6,828 nt of DNA from Spirochaetia bacterium (GTDB lineage: Bacteria; Spirochaetota; Spirochaetia; DTKZ01), in contig JAISXE010000239.1 in the NCBI GenBank assembly GCA_031270615.1, positions 1 through 6,828 of the forward strand, written 5' to 3'. How positions within the stretch are numbered: position 1 is the stretch's first letter; every line of letters begins with the position of its first letter. The position numbers and the translations under genes were made by a program. The notes under the pieces are model-generated. The model ran no database searches. It worked only from the letters and a program-made list of their open reading frames with translations, and was not told the DNA's origin. Shown here piece by piece: positions 1-5,898 of this stretch.

Positions 1-24
1 TACAAACACATACATTTTTTTCAT
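1..24 (-). CDS. 5' end of an unidentified gene, probably an exported protein (partial)
   Basis: Only eight codons are inside the window: ATG at 24..22, reading MKKMYVFV to the left edge. The start is supported by a strong Shine-Dalgarno (AAGGAGG, minus strand 36..30) with a 5-nt spacer. Two Lys after Met followed by hydrophobic residues look like the opening of a signal peptide, as in the DctP protein of this window (MKKFVVCV). The gene lies about 246 nt beyond the dctM stop, separated from it by hairpin repeats, and has its own leader hairpin. It could be the next operon member or an independent unit. Function cannot be called. Confidence 0.6.
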
Positions 25-50
25 ACGCTCCTCCTTGTTTTTATCATTCA

Positions 51-66
51 CGCTTCATAGAAAGCG
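51..66 (-). promoter_or_regulatory. Leader hairpin upstream of the partial left-edge gene
   Basis: On the minus strand CGCTTTCTATGAAGCG folds as CGCTT/AAGCG with a 6-nt loop and ends about 14 nt before the AGGAGG of the gene starting at 24. It matches 13 of 16 positions of the hairpin before dctP (3280-3295). No U-tract follows, so it is not a terminator. A role in mRNA stability or translation is a guess. Confidence 0.4.
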
Positions 67-88
67 GAATATTCTTACCTGGACCGGC

Positions 89-159
89 CGCCATGCATCC
101 CGGCTGGTCGCAATTTTGCAAGGCAAAATTGCTGCTCGCCATGCATCCCGGCTGGTCGC
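89..159 (+). repeat. Duplicated 23-bp repeat separated by a perfect 10-bp hairpin
   Basis: Two identical 23-bp copies lie at 89-111 and 137-159; their shared core is CATGCATCCCGGCTGGTCGC. Between them, overlapping the end of the first copy, is a perfect inverted repeat: GCAATTTTGC (110-119), loop AAG, GCAAAATTGC (123-132). The second copy runs directly into the two-hairpin element that starts at 164. The region has no coding support. It resembles a REP/MITE-like intergenic mosaic. Confidence 0.8.
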
Positions 160-163
160 CCAT

Positions 164-256
164 GCGCCAGGGATTGCAGCGGAAACCCCGCAGGCCCCCG
201 CAGGGGGCCGAGGAGTTGCAGCGGAAAGCCCGGTCGCCGCGCAGCGGCGAGGCGCC
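164..256 (+). repeat. Two-hairpin intergenic repeat element, left copy
   Basis: The order is GCGCCAGGGA, core TTGCAGCGGAAA (174-185), a 30-nt spacer with hairpin GGCCCCC-GCA-GGGGGCC (193-209), core TTGCAGCGGAAA (216-227), GCCCGG, hairpin TCGCCGC-GCA-GCGGCGA (234-250), then AGGCGCC overlapping at its first base. A second copy in the opposite orientation lies at 5759-5859. The flanks and cores are shared but the hairpin arms are completely different. The element begins 15 nt after the dctM stop, so it may form 3' hairpins on the operon transcript, but no U-run makes it a classical terminator. Confidence 0.8.
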
Positions 257-270
257 CGGGAATCCGGCCT

Positions 271-1557
271 TTAGAAAAAGAGTCCCGGCACATAGGTTAC
301 CAGCGGCGGCACGAAGGCGAGCAGGAACAGGATAGCGGTAATTGCCGTAATAAAGGGAACGAGGTCCCTCACAAACTCTTCGACTTTCATCCCGCTGATT
401 GCCGCGCCGACATACAAAACAGAACCCACGGGCGGCGTAATCAGGCCGATGACGAATCCGAAAACCATTACAATCGTAAAATGCAGTTTCCCCATGCCGA
501 TGGATTCCGCGATGGGCAAAAAGATCGGAGTAAAAATCAGAATGGCGGGCAGCGGGTCCATAAAGGTTCCCACGATGAGCATTGTTATAAGCATCCCGAC
601 CGTGATGATGACCGAGTTCTGGGTTACCGACAGTATCCACGCGCCGATGGCGTCAGGCACCTGGGCAATGGCGAATATCCAGCCCAAAACCATCGCGGCC
701 CCCAAGGCGAACATGACCGCGCCCAGGCGTTCCACGACGATGACCAGGCTGCTGTATAGCCGGCCCATCGTGGGGACGCTGCGCAGCCCGAAGAAGCCTA
801 CGACAATGGCGTAGAAAATCGTCAGGTCGGCCGCCTCCGTCGGGGTTACGATGCCGCCTAAAATCCCGCCCATGATGATGACGGGGATTCCTATGGCGGG
901 CATGCCCTCCCAGAAAATCCGCACGCGGTCGCGCCAGGTCATGTCCGAAGACTTGGGAAAGCCGAAACGGTAGGACCAGATAAAACTTACCACAAGCTGG
1001 GCCAGGCCCAACAGGATGCCGGGCACAAAGCCGGCCACAAAAAGAATGGCGACCGACTGCCCCGTGGCGAGCGCCGCCACGATCATCAGATTGCTGGGGG
1101 GAATAATGACGCCCAGGGTTGAGGAGCTTACCGTAACGGCAACCGTATACCCCTTGGGGTAGCCCTCCTTATTCATGGCGGGAATAAGAATCCCGCCCAC
1201 GGCGGAGGTGTCGGCAACCGCCGCGCCGGTAATCCCGGCGAAGAACATACTGACCACGATATTCACATGGGACAGGCCGCCGCGGATATGCCCCACAAGG
1301 GCCTTTGACAGGTTAATCAGTTTGTCAAAAAGGGGCGTCATGGACATAAGCTCGCCCGCCAGCATAAAGAAGGGGATACACAAAAGAATGAAATTGTTGA
1401 TTCCCGCGAATACCCGCTGGGGAATGACAACCTGGGGAATCCCCGCGTGGAAAAAATTGATGGTTATAAAACCCGTTACGATCATGGAGTAGGCAATCGG
1501 CATGCCCAGAATCATCAGGCCGAAAAAACAGATTAATACCGCAACTGCTGTTGTCAT
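271..1557 (-). CDS. dctM: TRAP transporter large permease, DctM family
   Basis: A 428-aa protein of normal family length, hydrophobic throughout, consistent with about 12 membrane helices. In TRAP systems the large subunit forms the Na+-driven transport channel in the inner membrane. Visible family motifs include IPFFMLAGELM (61-71), FAGITGAAVADTSAVGGILIP (around 106-126), VIIPPSN (150-156) and GLITPPVGSVLYVG (371-384). The C-terminus ends with the common pattern of a last helix and a short tail. The start is fixed by the Shine-Dalgarno AGGAAGG (1570..1564), which overlaps the dctQ stop codon. The gap to dctQ is only 11 nt, so the two are probably translationally coupled. The sequence is intact. 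It is the last gene of the GRE-dctP-dctQ-dctM cluster. The substrate cannot be read from this subunit. Confidence 0.96.
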   Translation of the reverse strand: MTTAVAVLICFFGLMILGMPIAYSMIVTGFITINFFHAGIPQVVIPQRVFAGINNFILLCIPFFMLAGELMSMTPLFDKLINLSKALVGHIRGGLSHVNIVVSMFFAGITGAAVADTSAVGGILIPAMNKEGYPKGYTVAVTVSSSTLGVIIPPSNLMIVAALATGQSVAILFVAGFVPGILLGLAQLVVSFIWSYRFGFPKSSDMTWRDRVRIFWEGMPAIGIPVIIMGGILGGIVTPTEAADLTIFYAIVVGFFGLRSVPTMGRLYSSLVIVVERLGAVMFALGAAMVLGWIFAIAQVPDAIGAWILSVTQNSVIITVGMLITMLIVGTFMDPLPAILIFTPIFLPIAESIGMGKLHFTIVMVFGFVIGLITPPVGSVLYVGAAISGMKVEEFVRDLVPFITAITAILFLLAFVPPLVTYVPGLFF

Positions 1558-1568
1558 AATAAACCTTC

Positions 1569-2102
1569 CTAATGGACTTCCGGGGCTGCCGGAGTATAGC
1601 CGGGGTCTTTGATCCTGCGGACGCAGTCGATTATGATACCGGCGAATATCTTGATCCTGTTAAAGGCCATAAGGATGATGCCGACGGGAAGGGCGGCGTA
1701 AATGTAGTTCAGGGGAATCAGCATAATGGTGGAGATTCCGCTTTTGCCCTGATTGTAGTAGTTCACGCTTTCGGCAAAAAACCTGCACATAACAACGAGT
1801 ATCAGGCCGTTCAGGAATATTTCCACCACAAGCCGCGCCTTGGGCGGCAGTTTGTCGGAAAAATAGGTAATCCGGAAATGGTCGCCGCTTTTTTCCGCCA
1901 GGGCGAAGCCCAAAAAGCAAATCCAGATAAAGCCGTAGCGGGCGAATTCCTCCGACCATTCAAAGGGCATTCTGAAAATGTAGCGGGCGCCGACAGCAAT
2001 AAACACGATAATTGTGGTGGCAACCAAAAGGATGACGGACAGGACCTCCGCGGCCTTGTTGTAGCCAAGATAAAACCTGTAAAGAAGCGATGGTTTCGCC
2101 AT
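1569..2102 (-). CDS. dctQ: TRAP transporter small permease, DctQ family
   Basis: With the start at 2102 the protein has 177 aa, typical for DctQ. Four hydrophobic segments lie near residues 17-39, 53-69, 90-110 and 131-155. The PFEWSEE motif (46-52) and the HFRITYFSDKLPP segment (75-87), before the third helix, are characteristic of the family. The small subunit pairs with DctM in the inner membrane. An in-frame ATG 42 nt further upstream (2144) is less likely: the start at 2102 has a perfect GGAGG (2114..2110) with a 7-nt spacer, and the 14 extra residues would be encoded inside an intergenic hairpin. It lies 124 nt after dctP and 11 nt before dctM. Confidence 0.94.
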   Translation of the reverse strand: MAKPSLLYRFYLGYNKAAEVLSVILLVATTIIVFIAVGARYIFRMPFEWSEEFARYGFIWICFLGFALAEKSGDHFRITYFSDKLPPKARLVVEIFLNGLILVVMCRFFAESVNYYNQGKSGISTIMLIPLNYIYAALPVGIILMAFNRIKIFAGIIIDCVRRIKDPGYTPAAPEVH

Positions 2103-2124
2103 AAAAATTCCTCCGATTAAACAC

Positions 2125-2157
2125 AGGCGGCCTGCCTTCGGCAAAGAGCGGCCGCCT
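2125..2157 (-). other. Intergenic hairpin just upstream of dctQ
   Basis: A perfect 8-bp inverted repeat AGGCGGCC (2125-2132) / GGCCGCCT (2150-2157) encloses a smaller stem TGCC-TTC-GGCA (2133-2143). It ends about 11 nt before the dctQ ribosome binding site on the minus strand. No U-run follows. It may act as an mRNA processing or stability structure that sets dctP and dctQM levels separately. This role is inferred. Confidence 0.5.
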
Positions 2158-2175
2158 GAAAGTTCAGCGCTGTGC

Positions 2176-2213
2176 AGAAAATCCGCCTCCCGCTTTTTGG
2201 GGAAGGGCGGATT
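2176..2213 (-). terminator. Possible weak attenuator after dctP
   Basis: On the minus strand, starting 14 nt after the dctP stop, AATCCGCC (2213..2206) pairs perfectly with GGCGGATT (2187..2180). Inner TCCC/GGGA pairing is also possible. The stem runs into a short T stretch (ATTTTCT). The T-run is too short for a strong terminator. Partial termination or a 3'-end block here would give more binding protein than permease, which is common in transporter operons. Confidence 0.4.
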
Positions 2214-2226
2214 GTCCTTAAAAAAA

Positions 2227-3246
2227 CTATTTTTTCGCGGCGTCCCGCACCATCTTCACAAGGTTTTTGCCGAGTTCCTTGTCATACTGGTCGGCAAGGA
2301 AACCCACCTTGTCCTGGAAAGGTTTCAGGCTGGGCAGCTCCACAACGGCAACGCCCTTCGCCTTGATTTTGTTCAGGCTGTCGGCCCATGCGCCTTCGAT
2401 GTAGGCAAACTGGTAGTCTATCATCTTTTTCGCGGAGTCATGGACGGCTTTCTGCAAATCGGCGGGAAGCGCGTCAAGTTTCGCCTTGTTCATGGCGACG
2501 AGGTTGCAGGTGACGCTGTGCTTGTCCAGCAGATAGCATTTGATAACGTCCACCCAGCCCCAACTGACGACGCTGGCCGGATCATTCTCCCCCGCGTCCA
2601 CAACGCCGGTCTGGAGGGATGTATACAGTTCGGAGGCGGGCATCGGGGTGGGCAGCATGCCCAGGGCTTTGAACATTTCGATATACACAGGGCTTTCCTG
2701 GCAGCGGATTTTCATGCCCTTCAGGTCCTCCAGGCTCGCCACCTGTTTTTTGGCTGTAAAGATGCTGCGGAAGCCGCACAGAACGTAGCCGAGGATCTCC
2801 ACGCCGTTTTGGTTGCACTCCTCGTTGATGATTTTCGCCACAGGCCCCTGGGTTACTTTGCGGATATGCTCCACGTCCTCGAACAGGTAGGGAAGGTCCA
2901 TCACCTTGAGCGAGGGCGACCAGCCGATGACATAGGGCGTGCCGCCCGTGGCGAAATCCACGGTGCCGGCCTGGGCCATTTCAAAAAGCTCCCTTTCGTT
3001 GGCGCTCAAGGATCCGGAATGGTGAACCGTCAGCTTGATGACGCCTTTGGAGGCCTCCGCCATATATTCGCCGAACTTCTGCGGCGAATCGCCCAAATAG
3101 CCTCCCGTTGGCGGCTGGCTCGTGGCAAACCTCATGTCAATGACCTTGCTGCCGGACGTTCCTCCCGCAGCCTCTCCCGAACCTCCGGCCCAGGCGGCTA
3201 GTCCAACCAGGACGAGCGCGAACACGCACACTACGAACTTCTTCAT
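2227..3246 (-). CDS. dctP: TRAP transporter substrate-binding protein, DctP family
   Basis: A 339-aa periplasmic protein of typical DctP length that captures the substrate and hands it to DctQM. Residues 1-20 form a signal peptide (MKKFVVCV..., hydrophobic core, AWA before the GGSGE sequence). There is no Cys for lipidation, so signal peptidase I cleavage near residue 20 is expected. Family landmarks are the GFRSIFTAKK segment (158-167), LKGMKIRCQESPVYIEMFKALG (about 175-196), PMPASELYTSLQTGVVDAGEN (201-221), and the WVDV and NLVAMNK segments that follow. Arg181, in the KIR motif, corresponds to the conserved Arg that in DctP proteins usually binds a ligand carboxylate, so an organic acid is the likely cargo. 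The start has a perfect AGGAGG (3261..3256) with a 9-nt spacer. It lies 55 nt after the GRE gene and is almost certainly co-transcribed with it. Sulfonate-binding TRAP proteins look similar, so the ligand is open. Confidence 0.95.
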   Translation of the reverse strand: MKKFVVCVFALVLVGLAAWAGGSGEAAGGTSGSKVIDMRFATSQPPTGGYLGDSPQKFGEYMAEASKGVIKLTVHHSGSLSANERELFEMAQAGTVDFATGGTPYVIGWSPSLKVMDLPYLFEDVEHIRKVTQGPVAKIINEECNQNGVEILGYVLCGFRSIFTAKKQVASLEDLKGMKIRCQESPVYIEMFKALGMLPTPMPASELYTSLQTGVVDAGENDPASVVSWGWVDVIKCYLLDKHSVTCNLVAMNKAKLDALPADLQKAVHDSAKKMIDYQFAYIEGAWADSLNKIKAKGVAVVELPSLKPFQDKVGFLADQYDKELGKNLVKMVRDAAKK

Positions 3247-3279
3247 ACTTTTTTTCCTCCTTACATCTATTTTTTTTTG

Positions 3280-3295
3280 CGCTTTCTACAAAGCG
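3280..3295 (-). promoter_or_regulatory. Leader hairpin between the GRE gene and dctP
   Basis: A perfect 6-bp stem CGCTTT (3280-3285) / AAAGCG (3290-3295) with a 4-nt loop. On the transcribed (minus) strand it is followed by an A-run, not a T-run, so it is not an intrinsic terminator. It ends about 18 nt before the dctP AGGAGG. The hairpin before the left-edge gene (51-66) matches 13 of 16 positions. Confidence 0.5.
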
Positions 3296-3301
3296 AATGA
3301 C

Positions 3302-5653
3302 CTAAAAGACAGCCTGCTGCGTTCTGCGGATAATGTCTTCCTGCAAAATTTTGTCGATTGCCGTGAAGTACACGCTGAAACCCGCCACCCGCACCACAAG
3401 GTCCCGGAAAGACTCCGGCTCCTCCTGGGCTTTGCGCAGAGTTTCCGCGCCGACAACGTTGAACTGGACGTGCTGGCCCTTCATCAAAAAGAAGGACTCC
3501 ACCAGCGCGATGAGGCTTTCCTTTCCTTTTTCGCCTTCCACAAGATTGGGATGCAGCTTGATGTTCAGCAGGGTACCGTTGGGGATGGCCGAGTGGTCGA
3601 TCTTCGCGACCGAGCGCATCACCGCCGTGGGCCCCCGCGTGTCCCTGCCCTGCGCGGGCGAGCAGCCCCCGTCGGCAAGCAGCATCGCCATCTTTCTGCC
3701 GTCAGGAGTGGCACCGATGGAATTCACAAAAAGCGCGTGCGCGGAGATGCTTTGCAGGCCCACCTGAAAGCGCCCGCCCCTGGCGTTGGGAATGGCCGAA
3801 AAGATTCTGGAAAGCTCATCCGCGATGTCGCGGACAAAAAAATCCACCTCGTCAATATCGTTTCCGTATTTGGGATACGCATTCAAAAACCTCTGCCGCA
3901 GGGCCTCGCCGCCTTCAAAATCCCGCAGAAGGAGCTGCCGCAGATCTTCGTAACTGATGATCCTGTCGCGGAAAACCGCGCCCCGCAGCACCGCCAGGGC
4001 GTCCGCGGCGTTGGCGATTGCCACCGCGTTGGGCGAGGAAAAATTATACCGCGCCCCTCCCTGCCGTATGTCAAGGCCGCGCCCGAGACAGTCCGCCACA
4101 AAACAGGAGCAGAAGGGCACGGGGGCAAGCAAGCCGTTTGCCGCGTCAATGACGTCAATGGCGCCCGCCATGCGGCGGCAGAAACAGGCAAGCTGTTTTT
4201 TGAAGGCGGCGTAAAAATCCTCGAAGGTCTCAAAGGCGCTTCCGGTTTGCGGGCCCAGGAGGTTTCCCGAAACAGGGTTGGCACCGTTGTTCAGGGTAAG
4301 CTCCAGAACCTTGCCCAGGTTCAAAAAGCCCGAAGGGTAGTAGCCTTCGGTTGTTCCCGGCGCCTGGGGTTCCACGCAGCCCACCTCCGCGTAATCGCGC
4401 GCCTCTTTCCGCGTGTAGCCCATGCCTTCCAGCATGGGGACAATAACCTCGTCGTTGAAAAACGCCGGCATGCCGGTTCCGGCGCGCACGACCTCCGCCG
4501 CAGCGCGCATAAACGCTTTGGGCGCGCCCCCGTGCCAGCGCACCGAAAGCGAGGGCTGCGGCAGCCTGAGTTCCCGCGTCACTTCCATGCACAAAAAACT
4601 CAAGTCGTTTGTGCAGTCCCTGCCGTCCGCGTCCACCCCGCCGACAATAAGATTCTGGAACATGGGATAGCCGCCGAAGGCCTTGGAGCCGGTCCTGTCC
4701 CGCAGCTTGATGATTTCGTTCAGTTTGATCCAAAGGTTTGCCGTGATCTCCTTTGCCGCTTCCCGCGTCAGCCGCCCTTCCCGCAGGTCGGCCGCGTAAA
4801 AAGGGAACATGTACTGGTCGAAGCGGCCGGGGGAAACGCTGTGGCCGTTGGATTCAATCTGCAAAACAAGGTGGGCAAACCAGAACGACTGCAGCGCCTC
4901 GTGGTAGGTTTCCGCCGGGCACTCAGGAACCTTGCGGCACACGCGGGCGATTTCCCCAAGCTCCCGCCTGCGCCCGGGGTCCCGCTCCTCGGCGGCCATC
5001 TTTTCCGCCAGGGCGGAAAAGCGCCGCGCGTATTTTACCACGGCCCCGCACACGATTTTCGCGGCGGCGTAGAAGCCGCGGCGCTTTTCGTCCTCCGGGC
5101 CGCTTCCCGCAAGCGCGGCCTCCCGCTGCTCCGCCTCCCCCATGATGGCGCGCAGCCCGCGCCGCAGGCAGGCCTCGTAATCGATGCTCACATGGCCGAT
5201 GCCGCTGCCCAGGGAGGTAAGGATGTAGACAAGCTCCGTATGCGCCGCGAGGGCTTCGGGTTCCATGCGCTCCACCGCGGCGTCCCGCACGCTGCGGCCG
5301 CGCCACCAGGGCAGGCAGGCCCGCAGGCGGGTTTTCGTTTCTTCGTCAATCTGGAAAACATCGGAATCCCGCAGGGCAAAATCGTCCAGCTCCTCAAGAA
5401 CCCAGTCCACGGAGAATTCGGGGTACACTTCCGCGGCGCGCGGCCTGATGCTTTGGTTGCCCACAATCAGCTCGCCATCAAGGATATAAATGCTTTTCGC
5501 GTCCAGGAATTTTTCCAGCATGCGGGCGCGCCCCGGCAGCACCGCGCCGCTTCCGGCGTGTTTGCAGTATTCGGTTACGATTTCCGCCCTTTCCGCAGAA
5601 ATGGACGGCACCGCGCGTATAATCTGTTCTTTCAAAATTTCCCTGCGTTTCAC
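3302..5653 (-). CDS. Glycyl radical enzyme (PFL/glycerol-dehydratase-like), substrate unknown
   Basis: A 783-aa glycyl radical enzyme when started at the GTG at 5653. It is a cytoplasmic enzyme of anaerobes that uses a stable Gly radical and a thiyl Cys for C-C, C-O, C-N or C-S bond cleavage. Numbering from that GTG, the PFL-type barrel opens with KRREILKEQ and PSISAERAEIVTE, the family pattern. The catalytic loop VGCVEPQ holds Cys426 and Glu428. The C-terminal radical loop RVAGFSVYF holds Gly758. His154 (in GHVSIDY) and His271-Ser272 (in ESNGHSVSPGR) align with His164 and His281-Ser282 of glycerol dehydratase. The Asp that follows the catalytic Cys by 14 residues in that enzyme (GWHD) is replaced here by Pro (GYYP), so glycerol or propanediol is unlikely. 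An ATG at 5755 would add 34 residues, but these are un-GRE-like and include a TTGACA promoter box. The GTG has GGGGAG (5663..5658) before it. It is the first gene of an operon with a TRAP transporter; no activase lies nearby. Confidence 0.93.
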   Translation of the reverse strand: MKRREILKEQIIRAVPSISAERAEIVTEYCKHAGSGAVLPGRARMLEKFLDAKSIYILDGELIVGNQSIRPRAAEVYPEFSVDWVLEELDDFALRDSDVFQIDEETKTRLRACLPWWRGRSVRDAAVERMEPEALAAHTELVYILTSLGSGIGHVSIDYEACLRRGLRAIMGEAEQREAALAGSGPEDEKRRGFYAAAKIVCGAVVKYARRFSALAEKMAAEERDPGRRRELGEIARVCRKVPECPAETYHEALQSFWFAHLVLQIESNGHSVSPGRFDQYMFPFYAADLREGRLTREAAKEITANLWIKLNEIIKLRDRTGSKAFGGYPMFQNLIVGGVDADGRDCTNDLSFLCMEVTRELRLPQPSLSVRWHGGAPKAFMRAAAEVVRAGTGMPAFFNDEVIVPMLEGMGYTRKEARDYAEVGCVEPQAPGTTEGYYPSGFLNLGKVLELTLNNGANPVSGNLLGPQTGSAFETFEDFYAAFKKQLACFCRRMAGAIDVIDAANGLLAPVPFCSCFVADCLGRGLDIRQGGARYNFSSPNAVAIANAADALAVLRGAVFRDRIISYEDLRQLLLRDFEGGEALRQRFLNAYPKYGNDIDEVDFFVRDIADELSRIFSAIPNARGGRFQVGLQSISAHALFVNSIGATPDGRKMAMLLADGGCSPAQGRDTRGPTAVMRSVAKIDHSAIPNGTLLNIKLHPNLVEGEKGKESLIALVESFFLMKGQHVQFNVVGAETLRKAQEEPESFRDLVVRVAGFSVYFTAIDKILQEDIIRRTQQAVF

Positions 5654-5684
5654 GCTTCTCCCCGGCGGACTATAGTGCTTGGAT

Positions 5685-5713
5685 AGCGTACTCCCGGTTT
5701 TGGGCCTTGTCAA
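5685..5713 (-). promoter_or_regulatory. Putative sigma-70 promoter of the GRE-TRAP operon
   Basis: The -35 box is a perfect TTGACA (5713..5708). A 17-nt spacer follows, then TACGCT (5690..5685), which keeps only the T, A and final T of TATAAT. Transcription would begin near 5678, leaving a leader of about 25 nt before the GTG at 5653. The -35 box sits inside the near-perfect palindrome CCTTG-A-CAAGG (5705-5715), a possible operator. A second CTGACA lies 11 nt further upstream. The -10 box is weak, so this call is moderate. Confidence 0.5.
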
Positions 5714-5758
5714 GGTTTTTGTCAGCCATGTTAGCCCTGCAATTTTTCCGGACATATT

Positions 5759-5859
5759 GGCGCCTCCCCCGCGCCCGCAGGCGCGGGGGCCGGGCTTTCC
5801 GCTGCAATCTTTTTTACCGCCGCGCGGTAAAAAAGGATTTCCGCTCCAATCCCTGGCGC
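5759..5859 (-). repeat. Two-hairpin intergenic repeat element, right copy
   Basis: Read on the minus strand: GCGCCAGGGA, core TTGGAGCGGAAA (5849..5838), a 30-nt spacer with a perfect 11-bp hairpin TTTTTTACCGC-GCG-GCGGTAAAAAA (5834..5810), core TTGCAGCGGAAA (5807..5796), GCCCGG, a 10-bp hairpin (5766-5789) with loop TGCG, then AGGCGCC. The core-to-core distance is 42 nt, exactly as in the left copy (164-256), and the first hairpin loop sits at the same place. The stems share no sequence with the left copy. A further CCCTGG/CCAGGG stem (5851-5867) abuts it. It separates the TPR gene from the operon promoter. Because the first hairpin carries Ts in its 5' arm and As in its 3' arm, it is not a normal terminator on either strand. 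Confidence 0.8.
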
Positions 5860-5898
5860 GCCCAGGGGCTGACCGGAGGTTATACCAGTAGCCACCGC

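Noticed and set aside
89..159. CRISPR-like pattern: two identical 23-bp repeats with a 25-nt spacer
   Set aside because: There are only two copies, the spacer is itself a perfect palindrome, and no cas genes are present. A hairpin repeat explains it better.
44..640. Minus-strand frame of 198 codons overlapping the end of dctM and the left repeats
   Set aside because: It is out of frame with dctM and its C-terminal half is a translation of the intergenic repeats, so it is not a real gene.
2197..3201. Open frame of 334 codons on the plus strand, antisense to dctP
   Set aside because: It lies within the clear DctP gene, has no family features and includes the intergenic hairpins. It is a compositional shadow.
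3302..5653. Calling the GRE an isethionate sulfite-lyase because of the TRAP transporter
   Set aside because: The Arg/Gln pair expected for sulfonate binding is not at the corresponding positions (Ser and His here), and the context does not include sulfite-handling genes.
3302..5653. Calling the GRE pyruvate formate-lyase or glycerol dehydratase
   Set aside because: PFL has adjacent catalytic Cys-Cys, absent here. The glycerol dehydratase GWHD Asp is replaced by Pro.
3122..5686. Open frame of 854 codons on the plus strand, antisense to the GRE gene
   Set aside because: It is a shadow caused by high GC at third positions. The translation is rich in Arg, His, Pro and Ala with no recognisable family, and the opposite strand carries an unmistakable GRE with all catalytic motifs.
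5810..5834. Perfect 11-bp hairpin with T and A runs as an intrinsic terminator
   Set aside because: The Ts are in the 5' arm and the As in the 3' arm on both strands, so no U-tract follows the stem. It is part of the repeat element.
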